Part shown: positions 18,104 through 26,545 of the stretch, one piece after another | Position numbering within the stretch: the first letter of the stretch is position 1 | Layout: every line of letters begins with the position of its first letter | Source: Pedobacter sp. | Lineage (GTDB): Bacteria; Bacteroidota; Bacteroidia; Sphingobacteriales; Sphingobacteriaceae | Length of the DNA stretch: 64,000 nucleotides | NCBI RefSeq assembly: GCF_031119335.1 | Contig: NZ_JAVHXT010000005.1 | Span: forward strand, 208,642 to 272,641 | Reading direction: 5' to 3' | Notes under the pieces: generated by a model | What the model was told of the DNA's origin: nothing | The model's database searches: none | The model's input: only the letters and a program-made list of their open reading frames with translations | Translations under genes and position numbers: made by a program

Positions 18104-18190
18104 TTAAAATCATTTTATGGGTTGACTGCCAAAACGTTTCCCCTTAATTTGCGTATCTACTTTTGGATGATTGATTAATGCGCAAATTCT

Positions 18191-19024
18191 ATGGCTAAAA
18201 TTGCTAAAGATTACTACCTCACAGAAGTTGACATACTACCCGACAGCATCTATTGCATGCACGATTTGATGGGGGAAGACGGGATCAGACCTCACCAACA
18301 CGTTAAAGATCAACTGCTTTACACAGAAGGCGGTTTGGTTCACGTAAAAATTCAAGATGTTACTTACTTCCTCCCAGCTAGGCATTACATGTGGATACCC
18401 GCCGGACTGGAACACAGCATTCATCCAGGTTCTAATGCTGTAACCATGCGCAACCTTTACTTCCCTAAAACGCAAAGCGATGAAGGTTTTTCTGCCCAAG
18501 CAGGTATTTATCCAGTAAATGAACTGCTGTTACAAATGCTGGTTTTTACTCGCCAATGGGATGGAGATATTTTGCCAGAACGAGAGCGAGAAGCCGCATT
18601 CGGTTTTGTTTCTGCTTTGAGGTTGATTTTACCGCAACTAAGCCAAAATCAGCTATTGTTGATGTTGCCTATCCCAACCGACAAACGTTTAGCACAGGTT
18701 ATTCATTACATGGAAGAATTTATGCAAGAAGGTGTTCTATTACCCCAACTTGCACAACGTTTTGGTTTTAGCGAACGTAGTTTATCAAGACTTTTCAAAA
18801 GCAACATCAGAATGTCGTTTGTGCAATACCATACCATCCAGCGTATGCTAAAAGCCTTAAGATTGTTGTTAGATCATAAGATGGAAATTAAAGAAGTAGC
18901 TACATTGGTGGGCTATAACAGCATCCCAACTTTTAGCGCTACCTTCCGAAAGGTAATGGGCTCCAGCCCATCAGCCTATGCGAAAAGAAGGCTTAAATTT
19001 AAAACCAGATTTGGCATAATTTAA
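18191..19024 (+). CDS. AraC-family transcriptional regulator with cupin N-terminus
   Basis: 277 residues. An N-terminal cupin-like sensor (PHQHVKDQLLYTEGGLVHVK, then PARHYMWIPAGLEHSIHPG) precedes the double helix-turn-helix: LAQRFGFSERSLSRLFKSN and EVATLVGYNSIPTFSATFRK, with the terminal GSSPSAYAKR. Its target is unknown; the CoA-transferase gene starts 69 bases later in the same direction with its own -7 box. Confidence 0.9.
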   Translation: MAKIAKDYYLTEVDILPDSIYCMHDLMGEDGIRPHQHVKDQLLYTEGGLVHVKIQDVTYFLPARHYMWIPAGLEHSIHPGSNAVTMRNLYFPKTQSDEGFSAQAGIYPVNELLLQMLVFTRQWDGDILPEREREAAFGFVSALRLILPQLSQNQLLLMLPIPTDKRLAQVIHYMEEFMQEGVLLPQLAQRFGFSERSLSRLFKSNIRMSFVQYHTIQRMLKALRLLLDHKMEIKEVATLVGYNSIPTFSATFRKVMGSSPSAYAKRRLKFKTRFGII

Positions 19025-19069
19025 TAATATTTTGTCTTTAAATGATAAGTAGCCAAAATCAATACCCCA

Positions 19070-19077
19070 TACATTTG
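19070..19077 (+). promoter_or_regulatory. -7 box for the CoA-transferase gene
   Basis: TACATTTG fits TAnnTTTG and lies 16 bases before ATG 19094, implying a very short leader. A matching -33 TTG at the expected distance is not obvious. Confidence 0.45.
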
Positions 19078-19093
19078 TTAATTGCCAAATAGT

Positions 19094-20599
19094 ATGTACG
19101 AAAATAGAATACGAAAAACAGAATTAGAACAGCTAATTATTACCGCAGAAGAGGCGGCAATGTTGTTTAAAGATAAAATGGTTGTGGCATCTAGCGGTTT
19201 TACCAAAGCCGGAGATAGCAAAGCCGTATTAATGGCATTGGCAGAGCGAGCTAAAGTTGACCCTTTAAAAGTAACATTAATGACCGGCGCATCTTTGGGA
19301 CAAGGAACGGATGGCGCCCTTGCAGAGGCCAATGCGCTGTCCCTACGTTTACCCTTTCAAGTGGATCCTATTATGCGAAAGGCCATTAATAAAGGCGAGG
19401 TATTTTTTATTGACCAACATTTGGGAGAAACGGCGAATTTATTAAGAGCCAACAACTTCCCTAAAATTGACATCGCTGTATTAGAAGCCTGCTTAATAGA
19501 GGAAGACGGCAGTATTATTCCAACTACATCAGTAGGAAACTCTGCCTCTTTCGCCGCTTTGGCAGAAAAAGTAATCATCGAACTTAATTTATCGGTTCCA
19601 CTTTCCATTAGAGGGGTGCACGATATTTTTTCTACCGGCGAATATCCAAGCAGAAGAGCAATACCCATTACGAAGGCAAATTCTGTAGTGGGAACAGATT
19701 GTATTGCCATTAATCCTGATAAGATTGTTGGTATCGTAATTACGCAGAAAACGGATAGTCCTGCAGAAATTGAAGCCCCAGATGCAGCTACCACTGCCAT
19801 TGCCAACCATTTAATCCATTTCTTTAACAGAGAGGTAGCCAAAGGAAATTTAAGCAAATCGCTCTTACCACTACAAGCCGGGATTGGTAAGGTAGCCAAC
19901 GCTGTTTTAACGGGTTTTACGCATAGCGATTTCGAAGATTTGACCATGTATTCTGAAGTACTGCAAGATAGCACCTTTGACTTATTGGATTCGGGCAAAT
20001 TGTTATTCGCTTCGGGCTCTTCTATCACTGTTTCTCAAGAGTATTACGATAGAATTTTTGGAGATTTCGACAAATACAAAAACAGGGTAATGTTACGCCC
20101 GCAAGATATCAGCAATGCGGCAGAAATAATTAGGAGGTTGGGGATTATTGCCATTAACACTGCATTGGAATGCGATATTTACGGCAACGTAAACTCTACC
20201 CATGTAAGTGGTACACACATGATGAACGGTATTGGCGGTTCGGGAGATTTTGCCCGTAACTCTTACCTCAGCATTTTTGTAACTACTTCGGTTGCCAAAG
20301 GCGATAAAATTTCTTGTATCGTGCCAATGGTTTCTCATGTTGACCATTGTGAACACGACGTGGATATTATTGTAACCGAACGTGGCTTGGCAGATTTGCG
20401 GGGCTTGGCACCAAGACAGCGAGCCCAAGTCATCATCGACAAGTGTGTACATCCAGAATATCAGGAAGAAATGCAGAGCTACTTTGACAGAGCTTGTGCA
20501 GAACGTGGCGGACAAACACCCCATATTTTGGAGGAAGCATTCAGTTGGCATACATCCTTAAGGGAAACGGGCAGCATGAAAAAGGCAGTGATGGTATAA
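19094..20599 (+). CDS. Acetyl-CoA hydrolase/transferase (class I, succinate CoA-transferase type)
   Basis: 501 residues from ATG at 19094 (MYENRIRKTELEQL); a TTG four codons upstream is a less likely start. It carries the acetyl-CoA hydrolase/transferase fold with the glycine-rich VASSGFTKAGDSKAV near the start, the catalytic glutamate in MYSEVLQD (about residue 287) and GGSGDFARN near 390. Proteins of this type move CoA between acetate and succinate or hydrolyse acetyl-CoA, linking acetate overflow to the TCA cycle. It stands alone with its own promoter. Confidence 0.9.
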   Translation: MYENRIRKTELEQLIITAEEAAMLFKDKMVVASSGFTKAGDSKAVLMALAERAKVDPLKVTLMTGASLGQGTDGALAEANALSLRLPFQVDPIMRKAINKGEVFFIDQHLGETANLLRANNFPKIDIAVLEACLIEEDGSIIPTTSVGNSASFAALAEKVIIELNLSVPLSIRGVHDIFSTGEYPSRRAIPITKANSVVGTDCIAINPDKIVGIVITQKTDSPAEIEAPDAATTAIANHLIHFFNREVAKGNLSKSLLPLQAGIGKVANAVLTGFTHSDFEDLTMYSEVLQDSTFDLLDSGKLLFASGSSITVSQEYYDRIFGDFDKYKNRVMLRPQDISNAAEIIRRLGIIAINTALECDIYGNVNSTHVSGTHMMNGIGGSGDFARNSYLSIFVTTSVAKGDKISCIVPMVSHVDHCEHDVDIIVTERGLADLRGLAPRQRAQVIIDKCVHPEYQEEMQSYFDRACAERGGQTPHILEEAFSWHTSLRETGSMKKAVMV

Positions 20600-20991
20600 C
20601 TTACTAATAGTAGTATTTAAGGTGAATATGGTATTAACCTCGTCATTGCGAGAAAGAATATGAGGAGAATTGAAAATCAACGAAGTTAAATCTAAAGCAA
20701 TGAAACTAGTGCTAAAAAATTTTGTGTAGATAATTGATACATAAAGGAGCTAGATTTCTCTTCGTCGTACCTCCTCATCGAAATGACGGATTAGAAACAT
20801 TTTTGAGCTTTTAGGTTGGAGATTGCTTCTCCGAATAATCGGAACAGGCTATGCCTCGGAATAACGACGTTAAACAACTGAAATCCAACGAAAAACGTAA
20901 ACAATTCACAGTATTTAGCAACAATTTTTTGAAGGTTGAGTAACCGAATTGCTAAACCTTTACAGCAATAAAAAAACAACAGCTGGTTAAA
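20600..20991. other. Gene-free stretch with a diverged family A element
   Basis: Contains CGTCATTGCGAG at 20641 and an inverted counterpart ending ATCGAAATGACG near 20789, then GGAGATTGCTTCTCCGAATAAT around 20818 and further related fragments. No gene was seen. Confidence 0.55.
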
Positions 20992-21603
20992 TCAATATCC
21001 AAACCTAGGCAATGCCAACTTGTAGCGCACTACTATAATTCTTAGGGTCACAATAAAAGTGATAACGATAATTTTAGCGATATCAGCTTTTAGGCTTAAT
21101 TCCAATAACCCGAAATATAATATGCCACCTGCAATACAGGCTGTAGCATAAATTTCCTTTCTAAAAATTAATGGAATGGTATTGAGTAAAGTATCTCTGA
21201 TGATACCACCAAAGCAGCCAGTAATGGTTCCTAAAGCAACGCAAATACCAGGTTCTAACCCAAAAACGATGCCTTTTTGCACACCAACCAAGGTAAACAA
21301 ACCTAAGCCAAGCGAATCGAAAAGGAACAAGGTTACTTTAAATTTTTTAATTTGATGCTTGAAGAAGAGGGTAAGAATGGAAGTGACTAAAATGAGCAAG
21401 CAGTAGTTTACGTCACGCATCCAAGCTACGGGCGTATCCCCTAAAAGCAAATCACGGACCGTACCACCGCCAATTGAAGTAACGAAAGCGATAATCAAAA
21501 CACCAAAAGGGTCTAAACGTTTCTGTACTGCAGCGAAAGTGCCAGAAATGGCAAAGGAAATAGTTCCTAGTACCTCAATAATTTCGGTGGTGTTAAAGTT
21601 CAT
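20992..21603 (-). CDS. TRIC-family (UPF0126) cation channel
   Basis: 203 residues, about seven membrane helices in two repeated halves. The glycine-rich motif GGGTVRDLLLGDTPVAWMRD and its second copy CFGGIIRDTLLNTIPLIF are typical of bacterial TRIC channels, which conduct K+ or Na+. Its start overlaps the stop of the VWA gene by one base (TAATG), indicating translational coupling. Confidence 0.93.
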   Translation of the reverse strand: MNFNTTEIIEVLGTISFAISGTFAAVQKRLDPFGVLIIAFVTSIGGGTVRDLLLGDTPVAWMRDVNYCLLILVTSILTLFFKHQIKKFKVTLFLFDSLGLGLFTLVGVQKGIVFGLEPGICVALGTITGCFGGIIRDTLLNTIPLIFRKEIYATACIAGGILYFGLLELSLKADIAKIIVITFIVTLRIIVVRYKLALPRFGY

Positions 21604-23687
21604 TATGCTTCACCATTACGTTTTCTAAAAAACCATTCGATACTCAACAATACTAAGATAGCAGCAAAAATCCATTTGAGGTTAATCATTTCCTCATACC
21701 TTCTATCCTCGTACGTGATGGTTTTTACTTGTCCGCTTTTTTCCAAATCATCCGCTATGCTTAATAATGACGCTGGCATATACATTTTACCTTGCGTTTG
21801 TTGCGCTATGGTATTTAATAATTGATGATTTGCTGTAGTTTGTTGATATTCTGTAATCACGGCGTTTACGTAAAACGCACCATTGGCGGTGTATTTCTTA
21901 TCGCCCAAACTGGTAGAAGCGGTGTAAGTATAATTCCCTTTCGGCAAAGCTCCAGCATCTAAAGCGTAAGCATTTCCAATTTTTGAGAAAGTATAATTGT
22001 AGGCTTTACCCTCCGAATTTTTGATTTGTATTTTTACTTCGGAGGCATTTACAGGCTCAAAAGCATCATTATACAAAGTTGCATTAAGTACTGCATTTTC
22101 ATTCTCTTCGAACGTGCTTTTATTTGTATAAACCTTAAACTTGCGTTTATCATCTTTCACAGAAAGATATTGCACCGTTTTCGAAATCAGCTCTGCTACC
22201 AAAGGATAAGCATTTTCGTTTTTTGCTTCCTCTAACTTCCATTTCCAAATGCCCTCTCCTATTAAGAAACCAGTCTTTTTGCCATTGTCTTCTGCAAAAA
22301 ACAACAACGGACTTTGGGTATTAACTTTTCCAATGCGCTGGTTAAGCACTGCAGTGTAGCTTCCTTTAATCATCATGTTGGCGAAAGGAATTTGCAGCGG
22401 GTCATAACCGTCCAGTTGTTTTAGGGCATCTGTATTTAAGTTGTAAGTGGTAAAATTATTGTCGTAATACGGAAATACATCTTGTAAACTTCCATTTGGT
22501 CGGGTAAAATTTAATTGTGTTTGTGCCTGGTTAAAACCTTGTAAATTCGTTTGCGCACCTAGAACAAACCAAGTTGCTATTTTTTGTTGCTTTAACTTAT
22601 TGATTAAAGATGTTGCAGAGTAATTTGCAGCTGGTAGCTGATATAAAATCACCAAACTGAATTTAGCTACATCTACACTTTCCAATTCTTCAGCTATTGC
22701 TTTGCTTACTTCATAGTGTTTATTTAGTTCGATGGCTTGTTTAAATGTTGCCAAATCTGGATGAGGACCAGCAGCAGCTAACAGAACTTTTTGGCGTCCA
22801 TCAATTACTTCTACAAAAATAGTTTGGCTGTTATTTTTGGTAGTGATTTCATTTTTAACTTCTGATACATTTACCGTATAACGATGCACACCAACTTTCG
22901 TTGCTTTTAGCTTGATTTGAGCATCTTTCACGAAACTGGCACTGCCAATATTTAGAGATTGTTCCGTTACTTGCTTGCCGTTCTCTAATACCGATAACCT
23001 CACATTTTCACCTTTACTTTCGAAGGCTTGTAACTGTACATCTAAAGTAAATTCGTTATCGAGGTAAACGATATTATTGTAGTTTACGTTCGCTACCAAT
23101 ACATCTCTTTTCGGGATGGTATCTCCCATGGCGATGGTGTAAACTGGTGCTTTTATTTTATTCAGTTCGTAAATCGGATTTCCACCACGATTGAAAATGC
23201 CATCGCTTGCCATGATGATAGCACCAACGTTTCTGTTTAGCAATTCGTCATTTAGTTGACTTACCAATGCAGTTCCATTACTGATTTGGTCGTCGCCTGT
23301 AAACGATAGGCCTTGTTTTACACTGTCGCCAAAGCTGTAGGTTTTCACTTCGTATTTTTCACTCAATTTATCGGCTAGCTGCTTTAAATCTTGCTCATAT
23401 TTTTTGGAGTCGAAACCCGATGGTTGGATGGCTTTAACCGAAATGGAATTATCGTTAGCAATAATGATTACCGGTTTTTCGGGCGTATGGCTAATGCGAC
23501 GTACCAAAGGCGCAAATAGCAAGAAGGCCAAAGTTGCCACAGCTAAAGTGCGAACCGCAACTAAAATGTTTCTTAATTTTTTATCAAGATTTTTATTAGC
23601 GCCATATAAAACCCAAGCATAACCTGCTCCTAAAGCAAGGCAAGTAAGCAAAATAATTAATGTAGAAAACGAAAAGAAACTATTCAT
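21603..23687 (-). CDS. Membrane-anchored VWA-like protein
   Basis: 694 residues. Two N-terminal helices (about 8-25 and 40-62) and one C-terminal helix (about 668-685) place the bulk outside the cytoplasmic membrane. The segment PVIIIANDNSISVKA has the MIDAS-like D-x-S-x-S and GAIIMASDGIFNRGGNP supplies a second VWA strand. A CARDB-like beta region follows (about 195-290), then a glutamine-amidotransferase-like part. Comparable Bacteroidota proteins sit with BatA/BatB-type modules; none is here. It is coupled to the TRIC gene. Confidence 0.75.
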   Translation of the reverse strand: MNSFFSFSTLIILLTCLALGAGYAWVLYGANKNLDKKLRNILVAVRTLAVATLAFLLFAPLVRRISHTPEKPVIIIANDNSISVKAIQPSGFDSKKYEQDLKQLADKLSEKYEVKTYSFGDSVKQGLSFTGDDQISNGTALVSQLNDELLNRNVGAIIMASDGIFNRGGNPIYELNKIKAPVYTIAMGDTIPKRDVLVANVNYNNIVYLDNEFTLDVQLQAFESKGENVRLSVLENGKQVTEQSLNIGSASFVKDAQIKLKATKVGVHRYTVNVSEVKNEITTKNNSQTIFVEVIDGRQKVLLAAAGPHPDLATFKQAIELNKHYEVSKAIAEELESVDVAKFSLVILYQLPAANYSATSLINKLKQQKIATWFVLGAQTNLQGFNQAQTQLNFTRPNGSLQDVFPYYDNNFTTYNLNTDALKQLDGYDPLQIPFANMMIKGSYTAVLNQRIGKVNTQSPLLFFAEDNGKKTGFLIGEGIWKWKLEEAKNENAYPLVAELISKTVQYLSVKDDKRKFKVYTNKSTFEENENAVLNATLYNDAFEPVNASEVKIQIKNSEGKAYNYTFSKIGNAYALDAGALPKGNYTYTASTSLGDKKYTANGAFYVNAVITEYQQTTANHQLLNTIAQQTQGKMYMPASLLSIADDLEKSGQVKTITYEDRRYEEMINLKWIFAAILVLLSIEWFFRKRNGEA

Positions 23688-23912
23688 ACGCTAATTGTAA
23701 AGATGCTATATTTATTTAAAAGAGCAAAGACTAAAGGTGAAAGCTTAAAGACTAAAGAATAAGAAGACTAAAGGTGAAAGGCTAAAGGCGAAAGACTAAT
23801 GACCAAAAGGGCATGTTCCAATAATTAGTCTTCAATTATTAAATTGAAAATGAACTGATGAACAAATGACTAATGAACCAAAATTTGTAATTTGCATACA
23901 CAAACTATTTAT

Positions 23913-24650
23913 ATGAAACGCTTATTCTACCTTATCTCATTAGCAACAATGACCTTAACAGCCCACGCACAAAAAGGCTTTAAACAGCAACAACTAAAAT
24001 TTGAACGTGTAAGAACTGCTTACGATTTAAAATGGGCATCCTTAGAAAAAGACCTACAAAAAGCTGGTTTTGGTAATGGATTTGAAATGCTAATGAATGC
24101 CTACAAAGCTGAAGGAAAAGTTGAAATTTGGTTAAAGACTACAAAGCAAGATAAATTCACTCTTTTTAAAACTTACAATGCTTGTTCAAAATCTGGCACT
24201 TTAGGTCCGAAAGTAATTGAGGGTGATTTGCAAACTCCAGAAGGTTTCTATAAAATAAATGTGTTTAACCCGATGAGTTTGTACCATCTTTCTTTGGGTG
24301 TTGATTATCCGAATACTGTGGACAAAGCGAGAACTGGAAAAGATAGAAAAACAGGTGGTGATATTTACATTCATGGTGATTGTGTAACTATTGGCTGCAT
24401 TCCTCTAACTGATGATAAAATCAGGGAAGTATATATTCTAGCCGTGGAAGCGAGGAATAATGGTCAAAAAGATATTCTTGTAAATATTTTTCCTTTTAGA
24501 ATGACAAAGGTAAATTTTGATAATTATGCTAAACAATTCCCCCAGCATATTGCTTTTTGGAATACCCTGCAGCCAGGCTTTGATGACTTTGAGAAGAATA
24601 AAATGATGGCAAAGGTGACGCAGGTTGGTGGGAAATATGTTGTGAAGTAA
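23913..24650 (+). CDS. L,D-transpeptidase (YkuD/YafK-type), secreted
   Basis: 245 residues from ATG 23913 (MKRLFYLISLATMTLTAHAQ), giving a clean signal peptide; the frame seven codons longer lacks one. The catalytic motif IYIHGDCVTIGCIPLTD supplies the His and the nucleophilic Cys. Enzymes of this fold crosslink peptidoglycan at meso-DAP or attach and release lipoproteins. No neighbouring cell-wall genes narrow the role. Confidence 0.9.
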   Translation: MKRLFYLISLATMTLTAHAQKGFKQQQLKFERVRTAYDLKWASLEKDLQKAGFGNGFEMLMNAYKAEGKVEIWLKTTKQDKFTLFKTYNACSKSGTLGPKVIEGDLQTPEGFYKINVFNPMSLYHLSLGVDYPNTVDKARTGKDRKTGGDIYIHGDCVTIGCIPLTDDKIREVYILAVEARNNGQKDILVNIFPFRMTKVNFDNYAKQFPQHIAFWNTLQPGFDDFEKNKMMAKVTQVGGKYVVK

Positions 24651-25080
24651 TTTTTTTTTAGCTCGCCGCCGCTGGGCTCTTACTTTTTGACCGCAAAAAG
24701 TAACAAAAACTCTCGGTTGCTTATTTTTCTTTTAAAGTAAATGTTTTGGCTTACTAATGCTACCCGAAAAATAAGAGACCGAAAATTAGCTGAACGGAGA
24801 GATATAAGCGCTATCGCTAGCAAAAGTCTAGATTGCATATTCCAAAGCTTTATTAGTCAAATAAATCAAAATTCTATCCACTCTTCGGACGTACAAATGT
24901 CGAACAGCAGTGGCATATGTTTCGAATAGAAGTTTTGTGCATAAGCCCTTGTTAAATAAGCCCGATTGAAATGAAACAAATTCTTCCCGTTTTCGGGATA
25001 AAAGAATTTGTTGCAATGAAAAGCGGGGCTACAGAAGCTAAGAACTACTAGCTTTCACTTTCAAAGAGAGCAGTAAATAA
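24651..25080. other. Gene-free stretch with composite repeats
   Basis: Begins with GCCGCTGGGCTCTTACTTTT and its complementary AAAAAGTAACAAAAA, a common Bacteroidota intergenic motif, and includes CCCGATTGAAATGAAAC near 24961, an inverse of which occurs near 41705. The pair AAATTCTT...AAGAATTT flanks CCCGTTTTCGGG. Short open frames here look incidental. Confidence 0.5.
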
Positions 25081-25112
25081 AAAAGGCGCAAAGCCTAAAC
25101 CCTGCACCTTTT
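25081..25112 (-). terminator. fabG terminator
   Basis: On the minus strand AAAAGGTGCA pairs with TGCGCCTTTT (one G-U) across a 12-base loop, then TTTTTTATTT. It lies 22 bases past the fabG stop. Confidence 0.8.
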
Positions 25113-25133
25113 ACCTAATTCCTTATTCCTATT

Positions 25134-25877
25134 TTACAGCATTCCACCGCAAACAGAAAGCGTTTGTCCGGTTACGTAAGCGCTCATATCTGAAGCTAGG
25201 AACACGCAAACATTAGCAATATCTTCTGTTTCGCCAGCACGTTTCAATGGAATATCTTTTTCCCAACCAGCTACTACTGCAGGGTCTAAAACTTCAGTCA
25301 TTTCGGTTTTGATGAAACCTGGAGCAACCACGTTTGCACGGATGTTACGAGAACCCAACTCTTTGGCTACCGATTTAGTGAAACCGATGATACCCGCTTT
25401 TGAGGCCGCATAATTAGCCTGGCCAGCATTACCTTGTACACCAACTACGGAACTCATGTTAATGAAAACACCTTTACGAGCTTTCATCATCACTTTAGAA
25501 GCAGCTTTAGTAACATTGAAGATAGATTTCAAGTTCACATTAATCACATCGTCCCAGTTTTCTTCGCTCATACGCATCAACAAACCGTCTTTGGTAATAC
25601 CTGCGTTGTTCACTACGATATCCAAAGCACCAAAATCAGCAACGATATCGTTGATTAATTGCTCTGCTTCGTCAAATTTCGAAGCATCGGAACGGTAACC
25701 TTTTACTTGTGTACCGAAGGCCTGTAATTCTTGTTCTAACGCTTGTCCTTTTTCTACTGATGATAGATAAGTGAAAGCTACTTTAGCACCTTGTTTTGCA
25801 AATTCTTCTGCAATTTTTCTACCTATTCCTTTTGATGCACCTGTGATTAGTGCTGTTTTTCCTTCTAGTAATTTCAT
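25134..25877 (-). CDS. fabG: 3-oxoacyl-ACP reductase
   Basis: 247-residue short-chain dehydrogenase. TGASKGIG near residue 13 binds NADPH, NNAG and NMSSVVG supply the fold and the catalytic Ser, and YAASKAG gives the Tyr and Lys. The C-terminal VAPGFIKTEMTEVL and YVTGQTLSVCGGML are typical of FabG. It reduces 3-oxoacyl-ACP in fatty-acid elongation. It is a single transcription unit with its own terminator. Confidence 0.93.
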   Translation of the reverse strand: MKLLEGKTALITGASKGIGRKIAEEFAKQGAKVAFTYLSSVEKGQALEQELQAFGTQVKGYRSDASKFDEAEQLINDIVADFGALDIVVNNAGITKDGLLMRMSEENWDDVINVNLKSIFNVTKAASKVMMKARKGVFINMSSVVGVQGNAGQANYAASKAGIIGFTKSVAKELGSRNIRANVVAPGFIKTEMTEVLDPAVVAGWEKDIPLKRAGETEDIANVCVFLASDMSAYVTGQTLSVCGGML

Positions 25878-25915
25878 TTATGAAATGTTGTAAAGTTGTA
25901 TTTATTCTTCCGTTT

Positions 25916-25997
25916 GTGTCAGTCTGAGCTTGTCGAAGACTAACTCTAGACTTAAAATTTACCTTTTTGATATCCTTCGACAGGCTCAGGATGACAC
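25916..25997. repeat. Family B inverted repeat (GTCATCCTGAGC...TGTCGAAGG)
   Basis: Left arm GTGTCAGTCTGAGCTTGTCG then AAG; right arm is its approximate reverse complement (TCCTTCGACAGGCTCAGGAT then GACAC). The pair is in the fabG upstream region. Confidence 0.85.
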
Positions 25998-26032
25998 CTA
26001 TTTACGGAAATGCTTTAATCCTTGGTATCGTG
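25971..26032. repeat. Direct repeat flanking the GIY-YIG gene, left copy
   Basis: 62 bases that match 26398-26459 at 51 of 62 positions by eye, including the family B core and the following TATTTxCGGAA and CCTTGGT tracts. Confidence 0.8.
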
Positions 26033-26066
26033 AAATAAGTCGTCGAAGACAATTTGCACAAAGTTA

Positions 26067-26366
26067 TTATTTCTTTTTAAGGTTGGATAATCTTTTTACT
26101 TCGTTCCAATCTTCATTAAAAAGTGCTTCTTTCTTTTTTCTACTCCAACCTTTCAATTGTTTTTCAAATGCTATTGCTTGTTCTATTAAAGTAAATAGTT
26201 GATAATATTTGAGAACTATAGGACGCCGAGTAAAAGTATACGCCTTTGGATTATAACCGCTATTATGTTGCTCAATTCTGATTTCTAAATCATTAGTCAC
26301 ACCTACATAATAACTTCCATCAGCACATTCTAATATGTAAACGAAGTAATTTCGGATGTTTGGCAT
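26067..26366 (-). CDS. GIY-YIG nuclease family protein (UPF0213-like)
   Basis: 99 residues. The motif YVYILECADGSYYVGVTNDL gives the GIY-YIG core (here YVYI and YYVG), followed by the conserved Arg and EQHNSGYNPKAYTFTRRP. Many Bacteroidota genomes carry several such stand-alone nuclease genes of unknown role. The gene lies between two 62-bp direct repeats, with further family B palindromes on both sides, so it looks like a cassette tied to those repeats. Confidence 0.92.
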   Translation of the reverse strand: MPNIRNYFVYILECADGSYYVGVTNDLEIRIEQHNSGYNPKAYTFTRRPIVLKYYQLFTLIEQAIAFEKQLKGWSRKKKEALFNEDWNEVKRLSNLKKK

Positions 26367-26397
26367 ACTTTCTAACCAATTTAATTATTTGTTTATT

Positions 26398-26459
26398 TAT
26401 CCTTCGACAGGCTTAGGATGACATGTATTTTCGGAATTGGTTTACCCCTTGGTGTCAGG
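26398..26459. repeat. Direct repeat flanking the GIY-YIG gene, right copy
   Basis: Counterpart of 25971-26032 in the same orientation, starting TATCCTTCGACAGGCTTAGG and ending in CCTTGGTGTCAGG. It lies 31 bases upstream of the nuclease start. Confidence 0.8.
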
Positions 26460-26513
26460 CTAAGCTTGTCAAAGCCTTTAGCTAAACTATCCTTCGACAA
26501 GCTCAGGATGACA
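26452..26513. repeat. Family B inverted pair
   Basis: GTGTCAGGCTAAGCTTGTCA (26452) and its inverse TCCTTCGACAAGCTCAGGAT then GACA (26490) make a second hairpin between the nuclease gene and the agmatine deiminase stop. Confidence 0.8.
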
Positions 26514-26545
26514 AAGGCAGTGGATATTTAACTGTTAACTGCCAA

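Noticed and set aside
24741..25016. Overlapping short frames on both strands
   Set aside because: Composition is random-looking and the segment matches intergenic repeat words seen elsewhere in the window.
25916..26513. CRISPR-like array around the GIY-YIG gene
   Set aside because: The repeats are few, partly inverted, variable in spacing and enclose a gene; there are no spacers or cas genes.
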